From NCBI GenBank assembly GCA_902574355.1, contig CACGNN010000003.1, forward strand, positions 1-64,000: DNA of 64,000 bases. The letters are read 5' to 3'. The translations under genes were made by a program, and so were the position numbers. The stretch is from an uncultured SAR86 cluster bacterium (GTDB lineage Bacteria; Pseudomonadota; Gammaproteobacteria; Magnimaribacterales; Magnimaribacteraceae). The notes below the pieces were generated by a model, which saw nothing but the letters and a program-made list of their open reading frames with translations, was not told the DNA's origin and made no database searches. Positions 17,188 through 28,886 of this stretch are shown in pieces; position 1 is the first letter of the stretch, and each line of letters starts with the position of its first letter.

Positions 17188-19091
17188 TACCTGAATTCGG
17201 CCATTTAATTTTAATTGTCCATTTAATTTTGAGTTTATTGGGTGGAACACTGCCACTTCTAGCAGTTTATGGGAACTATAGATCTCTTGAGATTTCATTA
17301 AAGAAACTATCATTTATGCTTTTTATATTGATAACAATCTCTTTTCTATCTTTAATTTATTCTTTTCTAGTAGATGATTTTTCTGTCGCATATGTCGCCC
17401 AAAACTCAAATATCAATTTACCAGTTTATTATAAGTTAGCTGCAACATGGGGTGCCCATGAAGGATCATTGGTTCTGTGGATTCTAGCAATGAATGCCTG
17501 GCTAATAGGCTTTATCTTTTTTACACATTCTAAAGATAAAGACTTCTTGTCAACCGTTTTTTCTATTTCTTGTCAGGTTATCTTTGCTTTTTCACTATTT
17601 ACACTCTTCACATCCAATCCTTTTGAGAGAATTCTGCCTATACCTCCTTTAAATGGAGCTGATCTTAATCCTTCACTACAAGATTTTGCTTTTACAGTGC
17701 ATCCACCCTTACTTTATTTTGGATATTCTGGTTTGTTGATCCCTTTTGCTATAGCAGTAGCTGCAATTTTGTTTAAAAAAGATACTAGAGAGTGGGCAAG
17801 TTATTCTAGACCTTGGACGCTTCTATCTTGCAGTTTCTTAACATTAGGAATAGCGTTAGGAAGTTGGTGGGCTTATTATGAATTAGGTTGGGGTGGATGG
17901 TGGTTTTGGGATCCTGTAGAAAATGCAGCTTTCGTACCTTGGCTTTTATCAGTTGCTTTATTTCATTCTTTGATAACCAGTCAAAATAGAGGAGTTTTTG
18001 GTAAGTGGTCTATTCTTCTTTCAATCTTTGCTTTTGCTACCAGCTTACTAGGTACTTTTTTGGTTAGGTCTGGAATATTAACTTCTGTGCATGCCTTTGC
18101 TTTAGATCCTGAAAGAGGCGTATTCCTCTTAGCTATTCTTGCTTTCTTTGTAATTGGAAGTCTCTTTATCTACTCAATAACGGACTTTGGACATGTTGAA
18201 GAAAATAAATATGAGCTCACTTCTAAAGAATTTGGTTTCTTATTGAATAACCTGCTACTTGTAGTTCTTGCTATCTCAATTTTATTTGGAACAATTTTCC
18301 CCCTTATCTACGAAGCATTTACCGGAGGAAAGCAAATATCGGTAGGGGCACCTTACTTTGAAATTATACTTTTTCCCTTTGCCCTTGCATTAGGATTGCT
18401 TCAAGGCGTTGCTCTTTACCTTTCTTGGGGTAAATCTTCGTCTTTTGATTTTTTACCTAGACTACTCATTGAGTCTTTATCTATATTTTCGCTAATCATT
18501 CTCATTTTATTTGTTCTCTTTGATAATCTATATCTCAGTTCTTTTGCGACAATATTTTTAGCGTCGTGGATACTAATGGGAACATTACAAATAACCAAAA
18601 AAAGAAATTTGAGTTATTGGAATTTCTTAAGAAAGAGATTAGCTGTGACATTTGCCCATGCAGGAATGGCTATTCTGATCATTGGAGTAGGGGTAGTATC
18701 AAGTTACTCTCTGGAAAAAGAGATAATCTTAGCGCCAGGAGATTCAACAGAATTTAGTGATCAAACCATTAATTTCCAATCTATAGATGATCTATTGGGA
18801 CCAAATTACACATCCAAATCTGCTGTTGTATCTTTTGATGATGGAGGGGAACTTTCTAATATAGTAACTGAGAAAAGAACTTATTTACCCTCAGGCCAGA
18901 TAACAACTGAGGCAGGAATTCAAGCAGACCTTTTCAAAGATTTATACGTGTCTATTGGAGATAATTTACAATCTAATATTTGGTCTTTTAAAGTTCAAAT
19001 TAAACCTTTTATCCGTTGGATTTGGCTAGGTGCTCTGTTGATCGCAATCGGTAGTTTCTTGGCGGGGGTAAGACAATTTAAAAGAAGATGA
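17184..19091 (+). CDS. ccmF: Cytochrome c heme lyase subunit CcmF
   Basis: A 635-residue polytopic membrane protein. The WWD motif GWGGWWFWDPVENAAFVPWL is in the middle, and WGAHEGSLVLW, TVHPPLLYFGY (heme His) and LVRSGILTSVHAFA are all present. CcmF, with CcmH, attaches heme to apocytochrome thiols in the periplasm. Length is close to normal (about 650). It overlaps ccmG by four bases. Confidence 0.96.
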   Translation: MIPEFGHLILIVHLILSLLGGTLPLLAVYGNYRSLEISLKKLSFMLFILITISFLSLIYSFLVDDFSVAYVAQNSNINLPVYYKLAATWGAHEGSLVLWILAMNAWLIGFIFFTHSKDKDFLSTVFSISCQVIFAFSLFTLFTSNPFERILPIPPLNGADLNPSLQDFAFTVHPPLLYFGYSGLLIPFAIAVAAILFKKDTREWASYSRPWTLLSCSFLTLGIALGSWWAYYELGWGGWWFWDPVENAAFVPWLLSVALFHSLITSQNRGVFGKWSILLSIFAFATSLLGTFLVRSGILTSVHAFALDPERGVFLLAILAFFVIGSLFIYSITDFGHVEENKYELTSKEFGFLLNNLLLVVLAISILFGTIFPLIYEAFTGGKQISVGAPYFEIILFPFALALGLLQGVALYLSWGKSSSFDFLPRLLIESLSIFSLIILILFVLFDNLYLSSFATIFLASWILMGTLQITKKRNLSYWNFLRKRLAVTFAHAGMAILIIGVGVVSSYSLEKEIILAPGDSTEFSDQTINFQSIDDLLGPNYTSKSAVVSFDDGGELSNIVTEKRTYLPSGQITTEAGIQADLFKDLYVSIGDNLQSNIWSFKVQIKPFIRWIWLGALLIAIGSFLAGVRQFKRR

Positions 19092-19609
19092 AAAAAATTA
19101 TAGATGCTTTACCTCTAGTTGTTTTTGCCTTATTAATCATTGTACTTTTCTCTTTTTTAAGCGACAAAGATGATCAGTTAGAAACAGCACTGATAGATAG
19201 CTCTTTTCCAGATTTCAACCTTGGAGCGTTATCAGATGAATCTAGGCTCTTAACAAAACGAGACATAATTAAATTACCAGCACTGATTAATGTTTGGGCT
19301 ACATGGTGTATAGCTTGTAGGGTTGAACATCCTTTTTTGATGAAATTAAAAGAAGAATCAAGACTCACAATATATGGCCTAAATTACAAAGATAATAAAT
19401 TTAAAGCTCTTGAATTACTTGAAAGAGATGGAAACCCATTTGAATTTTCAATATATGATTTTGAAGGTCGGTTAGCGATTGATTTAGGAGTTTATGGTGC
19501 GCCTGAAACTTTCTTTATTGATAAAAATGGTCTTATTCGAGAAAGACATGTTGGAGTAATAGATGAAAGAGTGTGGGAAGAAAAATTTTCTAAATATCTT
19601 AATGAATAA
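19088..19609 (+). CDS. ccmG: Thiol:disulfide interchange protein CcmG/DsbE
   Basis: A 173-residue membrane-anchored thioredoxin-fold protein. The active site is WATWCIACRVEHP with Cys74 and Cys77; GVYGAPETFFID supplies the cis-Pro loop. It reduces the CcmH or apocytochrome disulfide before heme attachment. The sequence between the cysteines (Ile-Ala) differs from the more usual Pro-Thr/Ser. Reductant may come from the DsbD-like protein at 51.8-53.9 kb. It overlaps ccmH by eight bases. Confidence 0.95.
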   Translation: MKKIIDALPLVVFALLIIVLFSFLSDKDDQLETALIDSSFPDFNLGALSDESRLLTKRDIIKLPALINVWATWCIACRVEHPFLMKLKEESRLTIYGLNYKDNKFKALELLERDGNPFEFSIYDFEGRLAIDLGVYGAPETFFIDKNGLIRERHVGVIDERVWEEKFSKYLNE

Positions 19610-20009
19610 ACCCTTTCTTTTTTTATTATTTATCATTTTTTCTCTGCAAGTAAGTGTTGAGGAGGGGCAAGTAAATTTTGATAACGATGCATATCCATTT
19701 ACAAGTGAGATAAAAGAGTCATTATTTTATTCTCTTCTAAATGAGTTAAGGTGTCCTAAATGCCAAAGCTCAAATCTTGCAGGTTCCAATTCACCTATTT
19801 CAAATGATTTGAAGCGAGAAGTTTACGAGTTAGTTGTAGAAGGAAAATCCTCTAAACAGATTAAAGATCATCTAGTTGATAGATATGGTAATTTTATTAT
19901 CTATAATCCGCCTATCGAGCCAGCTACATATGCATTATGGTTCGGTCCATTCATTTTGATACTCCTATCGGCCTTATTAATTATTTTAGTTAGGAAAAGA
20001 ATAATTTGA
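19602..20009 (+). CDS. ccmH: Cytochrome c maturation protein CcmH (short CXXC form)
   Basis: A 135-residue protein: signal segment, the redox block LRCPKCQSSNLAGSNSPIS (Cys51, Cys54), then a C-terminal membrane helix (FGPFILILLSALLIILV). The ATG at 19602 is chosen because it is directly followed by the signal peptide (MNKPFLFLLFIIFS). It is the reduced-apocytochrome handling subunit of the heme ligase. The TPR part found in the fused E. coli CcmH is separate here, as ccmI. Confidence 0.95.
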   Translation: MNKPFLFLLFIIFSLQVSVEEGQVNFDNDAYPFTSEIKESLFYSLLNELRCPKCQSSNLAGSNSPISNDLKREVYELVVEGKSSKQIKDHLVDRYGNFIIYNPPIEPATYALWFGPFILILLSALLIILVRKRII

Positions 20010-20674
20010 TGAGCTATATCTATTTTTTTTTAATCATATTTATTCCTTTGTATGCTGTATTAGCTGACAAGGACAATTTTTTTAAATTTAATATCAAAAT
20101 AATTATTGCTGGATTAGTTTCAGTTTCTTCTTTGCTAGTTTATAAAAATTTACTCTCTGATGGGTCTCTAGAGTTAGCGTATCAGAAACAATCATTGGAG
20201 ATATTTCTTAGAGAAGATCATCAAGAAAAAGAAAATAAAAGAGAACAAGTAAATAACTTGATTACTCAGCTGGTTAAAAAAAGAGATGTTGAGCCAGGAG
20301 AATTATATATTCTTGCACGTCAGTTAAAGAATACTAATGAATTTATACTTTCTAGAGGTCTTTACGAGGAGATTTACAATAGATTTGGTAATGATTTGGA
20401 CGGAGAAGTAGTTGCTGAATATGCCCAAGTATTGTTTATGAGTGAGGGTAGAAAATTTAATGACTCCATATATATTTTGTTAGAAGAAGCACTTAAAAAA
20501 AATCCAAATAATCCTTCAGCCTTAACTCTAAAGGGTTTGGCTGAACTTGAAAAAAGTAATCCTCAATTAACTATTCAATTATGGAACCAAGCTATTCCAT
20601 TGTTAAATTCTGAAAAAGAGAAAGATGATTTAAGGTCGCTCATAGAAGCAGTAAAAAAAAGAAAAAATCAGTAG
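20009..20674 (+). CDS. ccmI: Cytochrome c biogenesis TPR protein CcmI (short)
   Basis: The last gene of the operon; its ATG lies in the ccmH stop (TGATG). It encodes two N-terminal membrane segments, a charged helical stretch (residues 65-100), then TPR-like helices (LYILARQLKNTNEFILSRGLYEEI, PNNPSALTLKGLAELEKSN). CcmI presents apocytochrome to the CcmF/H ligase. At 221 residues it is about half the size of well-studied CcmI proteins and lacks their extended C-terminal region. The call is supported by position and layout. Confidence 0.82.
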   Translation: MSYIYFFLIIFIPLYAVLADKDNFFKFNIKIIIAGLVSVSSLLVYKNLLSDGSLELAYQKQSLEIFLREDHQEKENKREQVNNLITQLVKKRDVEPGELYILARQLKNTNEFILSRGLYEEIYNRFGNDLDGEVVAEYAQVLFMSEGRKFNDSIYILLEEALKKNPNNPSALTLKGLAELEKSNPQLTIQLWNQAIPLLNSEKEKDDLRSLIEAVKKRKNQ

Positions 20675-20709
20675 TTTATAGAGCCTTTATAGACTAAAAT
20701 TTCAAAGCA

Positions 20710-20753
20710 AATGAAAGTTAATTTTGTTTCATTCATGCCTTTTTTCAAGGCAT
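20710..20753. repeat. Two small hairpins between ccmI and smc
   Basis: AATGAAA (20710-20716) is complementary to TTTCATT (20727-20733). Next, ATGCCTT (20735-20741) pairs with AAGGCAT (20747-20753) around a TTTTC loop. The second could be a weak terminator for the ccm operon, but its 3' side lacks a clean T-run (TGGTTTCTTA). They may instead shape the smc leader. Confidence 0.35.
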
Positions 20754-20784
20754 TGGTTTCTTACCCCCTAAAGGAATTACATAT

Positions 20785-23253
20785 ATGAGACTCAATTCTA
20801 TCAAGCTTTCTGGCTTCAAATCTTTCGTTGATCCAACTTCTGTTAGCTTTCCATCAAGTATGTCATGCATTGTTGGCCCAAACGGTTGTGGGAAATCTAA
20901 TGTGATAGATGCCGTTCGATGGGTTCTTGGTGAGAGTTCAGCAAAAAATTTAAGAAGTGAATCTATGACTGATGTAGTTTTCAATGGCTCCTCTTCACGC
21001 AAACCAGTCTCAAAAGCTTCAGTAGAATTATTTTTTGACAATAAAGAGGGACGTATAGGTGGAGAATTCTCAAGTTATAGTGAAATTTCCGTAAGGCGAA
21101 GTTTAGAATTAGATGGTCAATCTAACTACTATTTAAACGGAACAAGCTGCAGAAAAAAAGATATTACTGATGTTTTCTTAGGCACAGGATTAGGGCCTAG
21201 ATCGTATGCAATTATCGAACAAGGGATGATATCGCAATTAGTTAGCGCTAAACCTGAAGAAATGAGAGGCTACATAGAAGAAGTAGCCGGCATCTCACGA
21301 TACCTTGAGAGAAAAAAAGAAACCGAATCAAGAATAAAAAGAACTAAAGAAAACTTATCAAGATTAGATGATTTGAGGGAAGAGATTACAAGATTATTAT
21401 TTAAACTCCAGAGACAAGCTAAGGCTGCAGAAAAATATCATGAGCTGAGAAAAGAAGAGACGCAAGCTCAATTAATACTTTTAGGCTCTAAATGGAGAGA
21501 TGTTTCATCAGCATTAATAGTAAAAGAACAGGAAGTAAAGAATCAGGAACTCAAAGTCGAAGAGATAAATTCTGAAAAAAATACATCTGATAGCGAGATT
21601 ATTAAACTAAGGGCGAAGCAAATTGAGCTACAGACTGCATTAGATAAAGTTCAACAAGAGTTTTATAGTTTCGGTGCCGAAATATCTAAAACAGAACAAG
21701 ATATTTCTCTTAAAAAAGACAGAGTTAATGAAATAAATGAAAAAATTTCCACTAATTCAATTCTTATTGATGCACGATCTAAGGATTTACAAAATATTGA
21801 GGAAAATAAATCGTCTACTCAGAAAGAACTCATTAATATTGAAAAGGAATTAGAGTTTCTTAAAGAGTCGGGTGATGAGGAATCTAATAAAGCTGAGGCT
21901 AAGAAAATAGAAGGCTCTTGGCTGGTATTTATAACTCGAACTAAAAACTTAATAGTAGATCTTTCTACTGCTATTGAAAATATACAATCCAAGTTATTTA
22001 AAAAAGAATCAGTAGAAGATGTATTTGCAAAAGTAGATTCTATTAGGAAGGAGATAAGTAATCTAGAATCTGAACCTGTAAAGTTAACTAAGTTAACGCA
22101 AGATTTTTTGATTAATGCATCTGAAGGTGCGAAGCAACAAAGAATAAACTTAATTGATAAAACTGATAAGTATGCTGAATTACAGGCAAAACTTGCTTCA
22201 CTTAATTCTGAAGGATCTCATTTAGACGGGAAGATGCATGATCTAAAAAAAGAAAATTCTAAACTTGAAGAAGAGTTGAATGAATTGAAAGAGCCAATCA
22301 GTGAAATACAAAATAAGCTAGATTCACTTTTATCAGATAGACTCAAGGTTGAGGATAAATTACTACAATCAAGGAAAGATATTGAAGAATGTAATGCCTC
22401 TATTCATAACATAGAAAGAGAAAAGATCGAGAAAGAGCAAGCCGCAATAACACTTAGAGAATTGTTAGAAAATCTAAGGTTAGACAGACAAGCCTCTAAG
22501 ATTGAACAAGAAAATATTGAATCACAAGTTGTTGGTTTAAATGGAAATCTCTCAAAAATAAAAGAAGATTTAGATGAAGACAAAACAGTTGAGAATTATG
22601 CTGCTGAATTAGAGCAAATAGAATTAAAGATTTCTAGATTGGGTGCAATAAATCTAGTAGCAATGGAAGAATATGATCAAGAGTTAAAAAGAAAGACATT
22701 ACTTGATGAGCAACATAAAGAACTTATGGAAGCTCTTGAAACTCTAGAAAGAGCTATAACTAAAATCGATAAAGAGACTCGTACCACTTTTAAAGATACT
22801 TTTGATAAATTAAACAAAAGTCTATCTCTTTCTTTCCCAAAATTATTTGGGGGAGGTCATGCTGAATTGGTGATGCTGGGAGATGATTTACTCACCTGTG
22901 GAATAGGAATTACTGCAAGACCACCAGGAAAAAAGAATGCAAGCGTTTCTCAATTATCAGGTGGCGAGAAAGCACTCACTGCCATAGCTACTGTCTTCGC
23001 TTTTTTTGAACTTAATCCAGCCCCTTTTTGTCTTCTTGATGAGGTAGATGCGCCTTTAGATGATCTCAATACCATGAGATTTATCGACCTTGTTGAGGAA
23101 ATGTCTCAGAGAGTCCAGTTTGTATACATCACTCACAATAAGATTTCTATGGAAAAAAGTAAGCATCTTATGGGAGTCACAATGCAAGAGCCCGGTGTTT
23201 CTAGAATGGTAGCAGTTGATGTGGATCAAGCTGTGGAAATGGCTGCAAGTTAA
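20785..23253 (+). CDS. smc: Chromosome partition protein SMC, short form without a recognisable hinge
   Basis: Both ATPase halves are intact: Walker A GPNGCGKS (31-38) and the Arg-finger region at the N-terminus; signature LSGGEK (724-729) and Walker B LLDEVDAP (750-757) at the C-terminus. Between them are two long charged coiled-coil stretches, about 165-370 and 430-640. Bacterial SMC is normally about 1150-1190 residues with a globular, glycine-containing hinge in the middle; this one has 822. The central part (about 370-430) is a helical segment with no hinge-like motif. It sits before zipA and ligA, the normal gammaproteobacterial place for smc, so it is presumably the cell's chromosome SMC. 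ScpA and ScpB genes are not in the window. Confidence 0.88.
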   Translation: MRLNSIKLSGFKSFVDPTSVSFPSSMSCIVGPNGCGKSNVIDAVRWVLGESSAKNLRSESMTDVVFNGSSSRKPVSKASVELFFDNKEGRIGGEFSSYSEISVRRSLELDGQSNYYLNGTSCRKKDITDVFLGTGLGPRSYAIIEQGMISQLVSAKPEEMRGYIEEVAGISRYLERKKETESRIKRTKENLSRLDDLREEITRLLFKLQRQAKAAEKYHELRKEETQAQLILLGSKWRDVSSALIVKEQEVKNQELKVEEINSEKNTSDSEIIKLRAKQIELQTALDKVQQEFYSFGAEISKTEQDISLKKDRVNEINEKISTNSILIDARSKDLQNIEENKSSTQKELINIEKELEFLKESGDEESNKAEAKKIEGSWLVFITRTKNLIVDLSTAIENIQSKLFKKESVEDVFAKVDSIRKEISNLESEPVKLTKLTQDFLINASEGAKQQRINLIDKTDKYAELQAKLASLNSEGSHLDGKMHDLKKENSKLEEELNELKEPISEIQNKLDSLLSDRLKVEDKLLQSRKDIEECNASIHNIEREKIEKEQAAITLRELLENLRLDRQASKIEQENIESQVVGLNGNLSKIKEDLDEDKTVENYAAELEQIELKISRLGAINLVAMEEYDQELKRKTLLDEQHKELMEALETLERAITKIDKETRTTFKDTFDKLNKSLSLSFPKLFGGGHAELVMLGDDLLTCGIGITARPPGKKNASVSQLSGGEKALTAIATVFAFFELNPAPFCLLDEVDAPLDDLNTMRFIDLVEEMSQRVQFVYITHNKISMEKSKHLMGVTMQEPGVSRMVAVDVDQAVEMAAS

Positions 23254-23254
23254 T

Positions 23255-25941
<2,687 letters not shown>

Positions 25942-26544
25942 ATGTATAAAGTATTCATTAGTATTTTCATTTTAATAATATTGAATGCTTGCGCATCAAA
26001 TAGCCCTCCAAGTACTACCACAGATGTTTGTAAGATCTTTAAAGAAAGATACAGCTGGTATAAGGCTGCAAAAAAGACTGAGAAAAGATGGAAAATTCCA
26101 GTTTCTGTTTCAATGGCCATTATTAAACAAGAATCAAGCTTTAGAGCTGACGCACGACCAGAAAGAAGAAAGCTTTTAGGTTTTATCCCTTGGAAAAGAG
26201 TTACTAGTGCTAGAGGTTATGCTCAGGCAGTTGACGGCACTTGGGAGATGTACCTAAATGACCGAGGGGGGTGGTTTGTAAGTAGAAATGATTTTGAAGA
26301 TTCAGTCGATTTTGTAGGTTGGTATAATTATAAGACTCATAAGCAATTAGGCATATCCCTTACAAATGCTAGGGCTCTGTATTTGGCGTATCATGAAGGG
26401 CGAGGTGGATACAAAAGAGGAAGCTATAGAACTAAGCCATGGCTTCTATCAGTAGCAGACAAAGTCCAAAGACAAGCTGATAGGTATCAAGTACAATATA
26501 ACGGCTGCAAAAAGAAATTAGGAAGAAGATTCATTTTTTTCTAA
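25942..26544 (+). CDS. Lytic transglycosylase-like (SLT-fold) lipoprotein
   Basis: A 200-residue lipoprotein (lipobox LNAC, Cys17). The SLT fold is recognisable: VSMAIIKQESSFRADARP with the likely catalytic Glu64, SARGYAQAVDGTWEMY, and a late YLAYHEGRGGYKRGSY that resembles the AYNAG-type block. Such enzymes cut peptidoglycan glycan strands. It begins directly after the ligA stop, so it probably shares the smc-zipA-ligA transcript. Confidence 0.82.
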   Translation: MYKVFISIFILIILNACASNSPPSTTTDVCKIFKERYSWYKAAKKTEKRWKIPVSVSMAIIKQESSFRADARPERRKLLGFIPWKRVTSARGYAQAVDGTWEMYLNDRGGWFVSRNDFEDSVDFVGWYNYKTHKQLGISLTNARALYLAYHEGRGGYKRGSYRTKPWLLSVADKVQRQADRYQVQYNGCKKKLGRRFIFF

Positions 26545-26553
26545 AACTTACAT

Positions 26554-27081
26554 ATGAAACATAAAATTAAAATATCAATTACTGTAGCTTTCTTTTCATT
26601 ACTTGCCTCATGCGCTAACTCTCTTGTTGTTCAATCTGACTATGATTCACAGTATGACCTATCTGCTTATAAATCTTACTCGATCGTTGCGCCGTCTCTT
26701 GATGATCAAGATGAGATGATCAGCATAAACCCTATTCTTATTCAAAGAATTGCAAGATCATTAGACTCTGTATTAACTCAAAAAGGACTTAATAAGTCTG
26801 ATAAGGCTGATATAACAGTGAGATTTTATATAGGCACAATGAGAGAAATAGAAAGATCAACAGACCTTGGAGGCTATGGTTATTATCGATACGGATACCT
26901 GGATTCAAGGGACCAACGTTTTATCAGGTCAGAAAAAGATGAAATATCAATTAGATTTCATGATACAAAGACTGACGATGTTGTGTGGTATGCCTTCACT
27001 AGATTTAAAAGAGGGAGTGATAAATATGATCAAGCTGGCGTAGATTCTTTAATCAAAGAGGTCCTTTCTAATTTTAATTAA
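26554..27081 (+). CDS. DUF4136-type lipoprotein
   Basis: A 175-residue lipoprotein with lipobox LASC near residue 20. The pattern YDLSAYKSYSIV near residue 35, a helix (ILIQRIARSLDSVLTQKGLNKSDKADITVRF) and IRFHDTKTDDVVWYAF in the second half fits the DUF4136 family of outer-envelope lipoproteins, whose function is unknown. It follows the transglycosylase-like gene by nine bases. Its end overlaps the convergent mnmC gene by eight bases. Confidence 0.78.
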   Translation: MKHKIKISITVAFFSLLASCANSLVVQSDYDSQYDLSAYKSYSIVAPSLDDQDEMISINPILIQRIARSLDSVLTQKGLNKSDKADITVRFYIGTMREIERSTDLGGYGYYRYGYLDSRDQRFIRSEKDEISIRFHDTKTDDVVWYAFTRFKRGSDKYDQAGVDSLIKEVLSNFN

Positions 27082-28786
27082 ACCTTTCAGGAGACAAAGA
27101 CTCTAATTCTCTGCCCATCAAAGGAGGTGCCTCTCCTGAGATCATACTGGCAATAATTTCAGCGCTAATAGGGGCAGTAACAGACGCTCTTGAGCCATGA
27201 CAGGTATTGATATAGATACCATCTTTCTTTCCCACAATAGGCATATGGTCTTTAGAAACTGCTCTGTGACCTGTTTGTCCAGAGACTACATTCATTTCTT
27301 CATCTATTAATAACTTTAAGTTATTCAAATTATATAAATGTTCATCTTCAGATAAATCAGTATCTTCATTATCGCTATAACTTGAGCCGACTAGATGAAT
27401 ACTATTTACTCGAGGTGAAATATATCCTTTTGCGCAAATAGGTAATTTGATTTTTGAAACACTATCTAGACTTTCTATGTGGGTTACTTGACCTCTTTTT
27501 ATACTGATGGCATCAATATCGAAAATCTCAGTAGTATCGCTGCCCGTACATAAGCAAACATTCTGATATTCAAATTCTTGCTTTCCAATATTCAAATGAA
27601 CAGTTTCTCTATTTTTCGTTATGTTTTTTATAGGAGAAGAAGTAAAAACATTTATTTTTGGAGATTCTATGAGAAATTTACACATTTCTTCAGGCAGGAT
27701 ATATCCTGCATCTTCATAGAAAAGCCCATTAAATTTAATGTCTATTCCTGATATGTCTGATGCTTCATTAGGATCAATAAATCGGTAGATCTCCCCATCA
27801 GCTCTTTTTTCAAGGAGAGATGATTGTCTCTTTTCAGTAGCTGCATCATGGTTAAGTATAATAACTCCTGTTCTTTTCCATGCATCTGTTTTTAACCGTT
27901 TATAAAAATTTGTTGCAAAGATATATGAATGGAGGGTGAAAGAACCAAAAGCAGTGTCGTGGGCAGAAAGTCTAGGATAGGTTACGAGTAGCTCATGTGA
28001 AGAAGCACCTGAACAAATTTTGTCAGACTTTTCATACAAATCAACTTCTATGCCTTTTTTGGCAAGTGTGTAACTCAATATACATCCTGCTATCCCAGAT
28101 CCTATAACAGCCACTTTGGTATTTGAAGTATTCTTTTTTAGTCGCGTATCGACATTACCTTTAAGCATATGTCTTTTTTCTGAAAACCCCTCTTCTCTAT
28201 TATGATTGAAACCAGATTCGGTTAAATTATTTTTAACAAATCCAGATGACGTATAGGTAGAAAATGTAGTTTTTTCATGACAAGATTTATGAATACACTT
28301 AAATAACTTTTTTGACCAAAGATCAGGATTTTTTGAAGGAGAGAATCCATCTAGATACCACGCATCTACTTTATCCATTAATTTAATATATTCTTGAGTA
28401 CTTTCAATTTCTCCAATTATTAAATTAAGAATAATTCTCCCATCAAATAATGATATTTTTTGAGCACCTTGAATATTTCTTGGATAACTAAGTTCAAATT
28501 CTGAAATATATTCTTTAAGATCCGGGCAAGAAATATTTAATTTTTTAAAATCACTCAATCTAAATAGATATTTATCAAACGAGTAAAACTCTAAGACCTG
28601 GTTTTGCTTTGCATGATTCAACCAACTCTTGCATGTGGTTAAAAAATTAATTCCGATACCAAAACCTATTTCACCAATAAAAAATTTAGAATTTTCTCCC
28701 AAGTTTTCAAACCTTTCATTGAGATTATTACCTTTTATAAATACATGATTACATTCGGCAACTGCACCCTTAACAGAAGAGTACAA
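27074..28786 (-). CDS. mnmC: Bifunctional tRNA wobble-uridine modification protein MnmC
   Basis: MnmC finishes 5-methylaminomethyl-2-thiouridine at tRNA position 34. The N-terminal methyltransferase has GEIGFGIGINFLTT and the signature DAWYLDGFSPSKNPDLW; the C-terminal FAD oxidoreductase begins VAVIGSGIAGCILSY near 224 and has HLVGSSY and GHRAVSKDHMP late. The family normally starts about 25 residues earlier with an FDD block. The same frame does continue upstream (SEEFDDLYSS), but contains no ATG or GTG there, and it runs back into the preceding terminator. The first usable start is TTG 28786, with AGAAGAG about ten bases before. At 570 residues it is shorter than E. coli MnmC (668). Confidence 0.87.
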   Translation of the reverse strand: MYSSVKGAVAECNHVFIKGNNLNERFENLGENSKFFIGEIGFGIGINFLTTCKSWLNHAKQNQVLEFYSFDKYLFRLSDFKKLNISCPDLKEYISEFELSYPRNIQGAQKISLFDGRIILNLIIGEIESTQEYIKLMDKVDAWYLDGFSPSKNPDLWSKKLFKCIHKSCHEKTTFSTYTSSGFVKNNLTESGFNHNREEGFSEKRHMLKGNVDTRLKKNTSNTKVAVIGSGIAGCILSYTLAKKGIEVDLYEKSDKICSGASSHELLVTYPRLSAHDTAFGSFTLHSYIFATNFYKRLKTDAWKRTGVIILNHDAATEKRQSSLLEKRADGEIYRFIDPNEASDISGIDIKFNGLFYEDAGYILPEEMCKFLIESPKINVFTSSPIKNITKNRETVHLNIGKQEFEYQNVCLCTGSDTTEIFDIDAISIKRGQVTHIESLDSVSKIKLPICAKGYISPRVNSIHLVGSSYSDNEDTDLSEDEHLYNLNNLKLLIDEEMNVVSGQTGHRAVSKDHMPIVGKKDGIYINTCHGSRASVTAPISAEIIASMISGEAPPLMGRELESLSPERFN

Positions 28787-28827
28787 ATCATCAAACTCTT
28801 CTGAAAAGAGGGTATTATTTTTTAAAG

Positions 28828-28872
28828 AAAAAGGCGCAAACTCAGAATATAAAAAAGAGTTTGCGCCTTTTT
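28828..28872. terminator. 16-bp perfect inverted-repeat terminator
   Basis: AAAAAGGCGCAAACTC (28828-28843) and GAGTTTGCGCCTTTTT (28857-28872) are perfect complements around a 13-base loop, with T-runs in both directions. On the minus strand it ends the acyl-CoA dehydrogenase operon, and mnmC coding similarity begins immediately after it. Confidence 0.92.
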
Positions 28873-28886
28873 TGATATTTTTTTCT

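Noticed and set aside
27830-28830. Splitting mnmC into separate methyltransferase and oxidase genes
   Set aside because: The frame is continuous through the linker between both domains, so the fused form is intact apart from its start.
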